From: Babylonia areolata
Taxonomy: Eukaryota; Mollusca; Gastropoda; Neogastropoda; Buccinidae
Length of the DNA stretch: 64,000 nucleotides
Direction: 5' to 3'
Assembly: GCF_041734735.1 (NCBI RefSeq)
Contig: NC_134882.1
Location: 23,286,852 to 23,350,851, forward strand
Positions within the stretch are counted from its first letter, which is position 1. Each line of letters opens with the position of its first letter. Under the pieces are notes generated by a model. The model was not told the DNA's origin, did no database searches, and saw only the letters and a list, made by a program, of their open reading frames with translations. Made by a program: the position numbers and the translations under genes. This document shows, one piece after another, positions 63,640 to 64,000 of this stretch.

Positions 63640-64000
63640 AAAAATTAAATAGAAATGGACATAGGTGGATGACTGGGATTTAAAGATATTGCAGTGAATT
63701 TAATTTCAATGAAATATTAAAAGCTACTTTGAGCATTTGTGAGTACTAATTTAATGAGAGTTACTAGTAGAACTGTGTATTATTGTTATTGTTTGTTAAA
63801 ACTACCAGACATCATCCTTTTGATTTACATGCTTTAATGTAACTTTCATAATTTTCCTTAGCTTTGTTCTCTAGTTGAGCATTCTGTGCAGCTGTATGAT
63901 ATTTCATTGTGATGTGAAGGAACATTAAACATAAAGTCATCAATGTTACATTAACTGCATTAATCAGCTTGCAGATAGTTCATATCAGCTTGCAGCTATT
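63640..64000. other. AT-rich sequence, no gene seen
   Basis: Nothing recognised in the last 360 bp. Confidence 0.5.

Overview
This is a eukaryotic, repeat-rich genomic window, probably from a mollusc and most likely a gastropod. That assignment is inference: it rests on the mix of LINEs, tRNA-headed SINEs and TTAA-targeting elements, which resembles what I recall of gastropod introns. There is one convincing host gene. It is a plus-strand LRRC59 (ER ribosome-binding leucine-rich-repeat protein, p34) that enters from the left and ends near 59.9 kb. Five exons are visible (7044-7307, 35490-35562, 51657-51812, 56038-56085, 58296-59908). They have consistent splice phases and a combined length divisible by three (717 aa plus stop). 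The first about 57 codons must lie left of the window.

The introns are filled with nested transposable elements. From left to right: a SINE split by a small TTAA-flanked MITE (1-605). A Tx1/L1-like LINE remnant split by a 5'-truncated LINE of the type often annotated as craniofacial-development-protein-2-like (1.2-5.0 kb). A 1.4 kb repeat with inverted ends and a tRNA-like insert (5.2-6.6 kb). A piggyBac element (7.5-13.8 kb) that swallowed a CR1/L2-like LINE and an 864 bp SINE. A stretch of odd, homopolymer-smeared sequence (about 14.7-18.8 kb). A second, diverged endonuclease-RT LINE (19.3-23.2 kb). A LINE with ORF1 and ORF2 (24.6-32.4 kb) broken by a LINE 3' end and a DIRS-like fossil. A Tx1-like LINE with a 5' inversion (36.2-44.0 kb) containing a nearly full-length LINE. 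A second DIRS-like fossil (about 44.7-50.3 kb) holding a SINE. A mini-piggyBac (50.9-51.6 kb), an I-clade LINE deletion derivative (52.9-55.0 kb) and further SINE and MITE copies.

The most interesting host feature is the last LRRC59 exon. After the expected transmembrane helix and short luminal segment it adds roughly 470 residues not known from vertebrate LRRC59. These are nine 11-residue His/Tyr-rich repeats with two N-glycosylation sequons, then a Lys/Glu/Pro/Ala minisatellite tail of 21 units. Target-site duplications read by eye (11, 12, 14 and 15 bp, plus TTAA) and empty-site comparisons between repeat copies give a relative insertion order for many elements.
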